Notes under the pieces: generated by a model | What the model was told of the DNA's origin: nothing | Databases searched by the model: none | Seen by the model: the letters and a program-made list of their open reading frames with translations, nothing else | Assembly: GCA_031263585.1 (NCBI GenBank) | Contig: JAISFN010000180.1 | Span: forward strand, 16,431-80,430 | Reading direction: 5' to 3' | Length of the DNA: 64,000 bases | DNA from: Prevotellaceae bacterium | GTDB taxonomy: Bacteria > Bacteroidota > Bacteroidia > Bacteroidales > UBA932 | Made by a program: the position numbers and the translations under genes | Shown: positions 63,586 through 64,000 of the stretch, piece by piece | Numbering within the stretch: position 1 is the stretch's first letter | How the letters are laid out: every line of letters starts with the position of its first letter

Positions 63586-64000
63586 AGTTAATATTATTTA
63601 ATTTATGTAAATATAAGTGATTTTTTTCATAAGTAACTATATCTGTGAAATCACCCATAAAATGATGATTTCGATTAATAATTCAAAACAAAGAACGATA
63701 GACTCTTGTTTTTTGAACAAATGCGTGAGAGGTCTTTTATAAGATAAAAAACAGCAGCTAAAAAAATTAAAATTTCAGGTGGCAACGTAAAAAGTATGCT
63801 GCCGTAAATATATGATAATAAGTGAATTAATTTGTATATTTGTAAATGCAAATAAAAATCACCCGCCATTGCCCCTACCAAAGTACAAACTTAGATAAAA
63901 TATGCTATTTACAAGCGAGTCTGATAAAAAATAGTCTATTAAATTAAATACAAAGCCACAGAGTATGTATGTATTCCAAGCTCGAAGCTTAAATGATAAT
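63586..64000 (+). other. Terminal gap with repeat R3
   Basis: 415 bases without a believable gene. At 63914-63959 it holds the second copy of R3 (see 44551-44597). The small minus frame at 63675-63881 is rejected. Confidence 0.35.

Noticed and set aside
63675..63881. 68-codon minus-strand frame near the window end
   Set aside because: Lies in AT-rich gap, no family signal and no promoter.

Overview
The window is a chromosomal segment of a member of the Bacteroidetes, most likely Bacteroidales. The evidence is a SusC/SusD pair at the left end, many -7 boxes of the TAnnTTTG type (prfB, tRNA-Arg, fabD, cysS, speA), GLPGLI and DUF5686 family proteins, a short fold-III arginine decarboxylase of the Bacteroidetes type, and AT-rich intergenic DNA. 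No species is claimed.

Layout. 1-3.8 kb: the end of a SusC gene, a SusD and a third surface lipoprotein (polysaccharide-utilisation type locus). 3.9-12.6 kb: housekeeping genes (prfB with a programmed +1 frameshift, trmB, an alkyltransferase-like gene, a MacB-type permease, an MFS exporter, fabD, tRNA-Arg(CCG)), with decayed insertion sequences between them. 12.6-22.95 kb: an accessory island between tRNA-Arg and recN. It holds nested IS5 and IS1 remnants, a dihydrofolate-reductase-family remnant, an attenuator-like leader followed by a methyltransferase-RsgA-acetyltransferase module, a TonB-dependent receptor with a LytS/LytTR regulatory trio, and RteC-, excisionase- and ArdA-like remnants of a conjugative element. 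23-28.6 kb: recN, a GLPGLI protein, an RsmI-like methyltransferase and a dead IS5-family transposase. 28.6-34.3 kb: a compact inositol-lipid operon (nucleotidyltransferase, ATP-grasp protein, CDP-alcohol phosphatidyltransferase, flippase-like membrane protein, HAD phosphatase, inositol-3-phosphate synthase). 34.8-43.7 kb: a DUF5686 outer-membrane protein, two DUF1573 lipoprotein-like paralogues, arginine decarboxylase and a SpoU methylase. 43.7-54.4 kb: a zone of decay and transfer with a sanA-like pseudogene, a GH2 glycosidase, a visibly more GC-rich citrulline/ornithine operon (cDPGS-like, CtlX, broken ornithine aminotransferase), an ISL3 deletion derivative, a broken dsbD, a TlpA-like thioredoxin, a SusD remnant and a group II intron remnant. 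54.6-63.6 kb: housekeeping again (RsmF-like, ABC-F, cysS, htpG, an exported MBL-fold hydrolase).

How genes work together. The inositol cluster has the parts needed to make inositol phosphate, attach it to a lipid, dephosphorylate it and perhaps flip the product. It also carries an ATP-grasp protein of unknown role, and its phosphatidyltransferase lacks the usual fourth motif aspartate. The TonB receptor sits next to a degenerate kinase, an intact LytS-type kinase and a LytTR regulator that overlap by a few bases, which suggests one signalling unit. The strongest non-coding signals are a 165-bp MITE with perfect ends and a 9-bp target duplication, whose empty site is visible in another IS1 copy in the same window, and at least three dispersed intergenic repeat families. 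Function calls are from recognised motifs and remembered family features; no database search was run.
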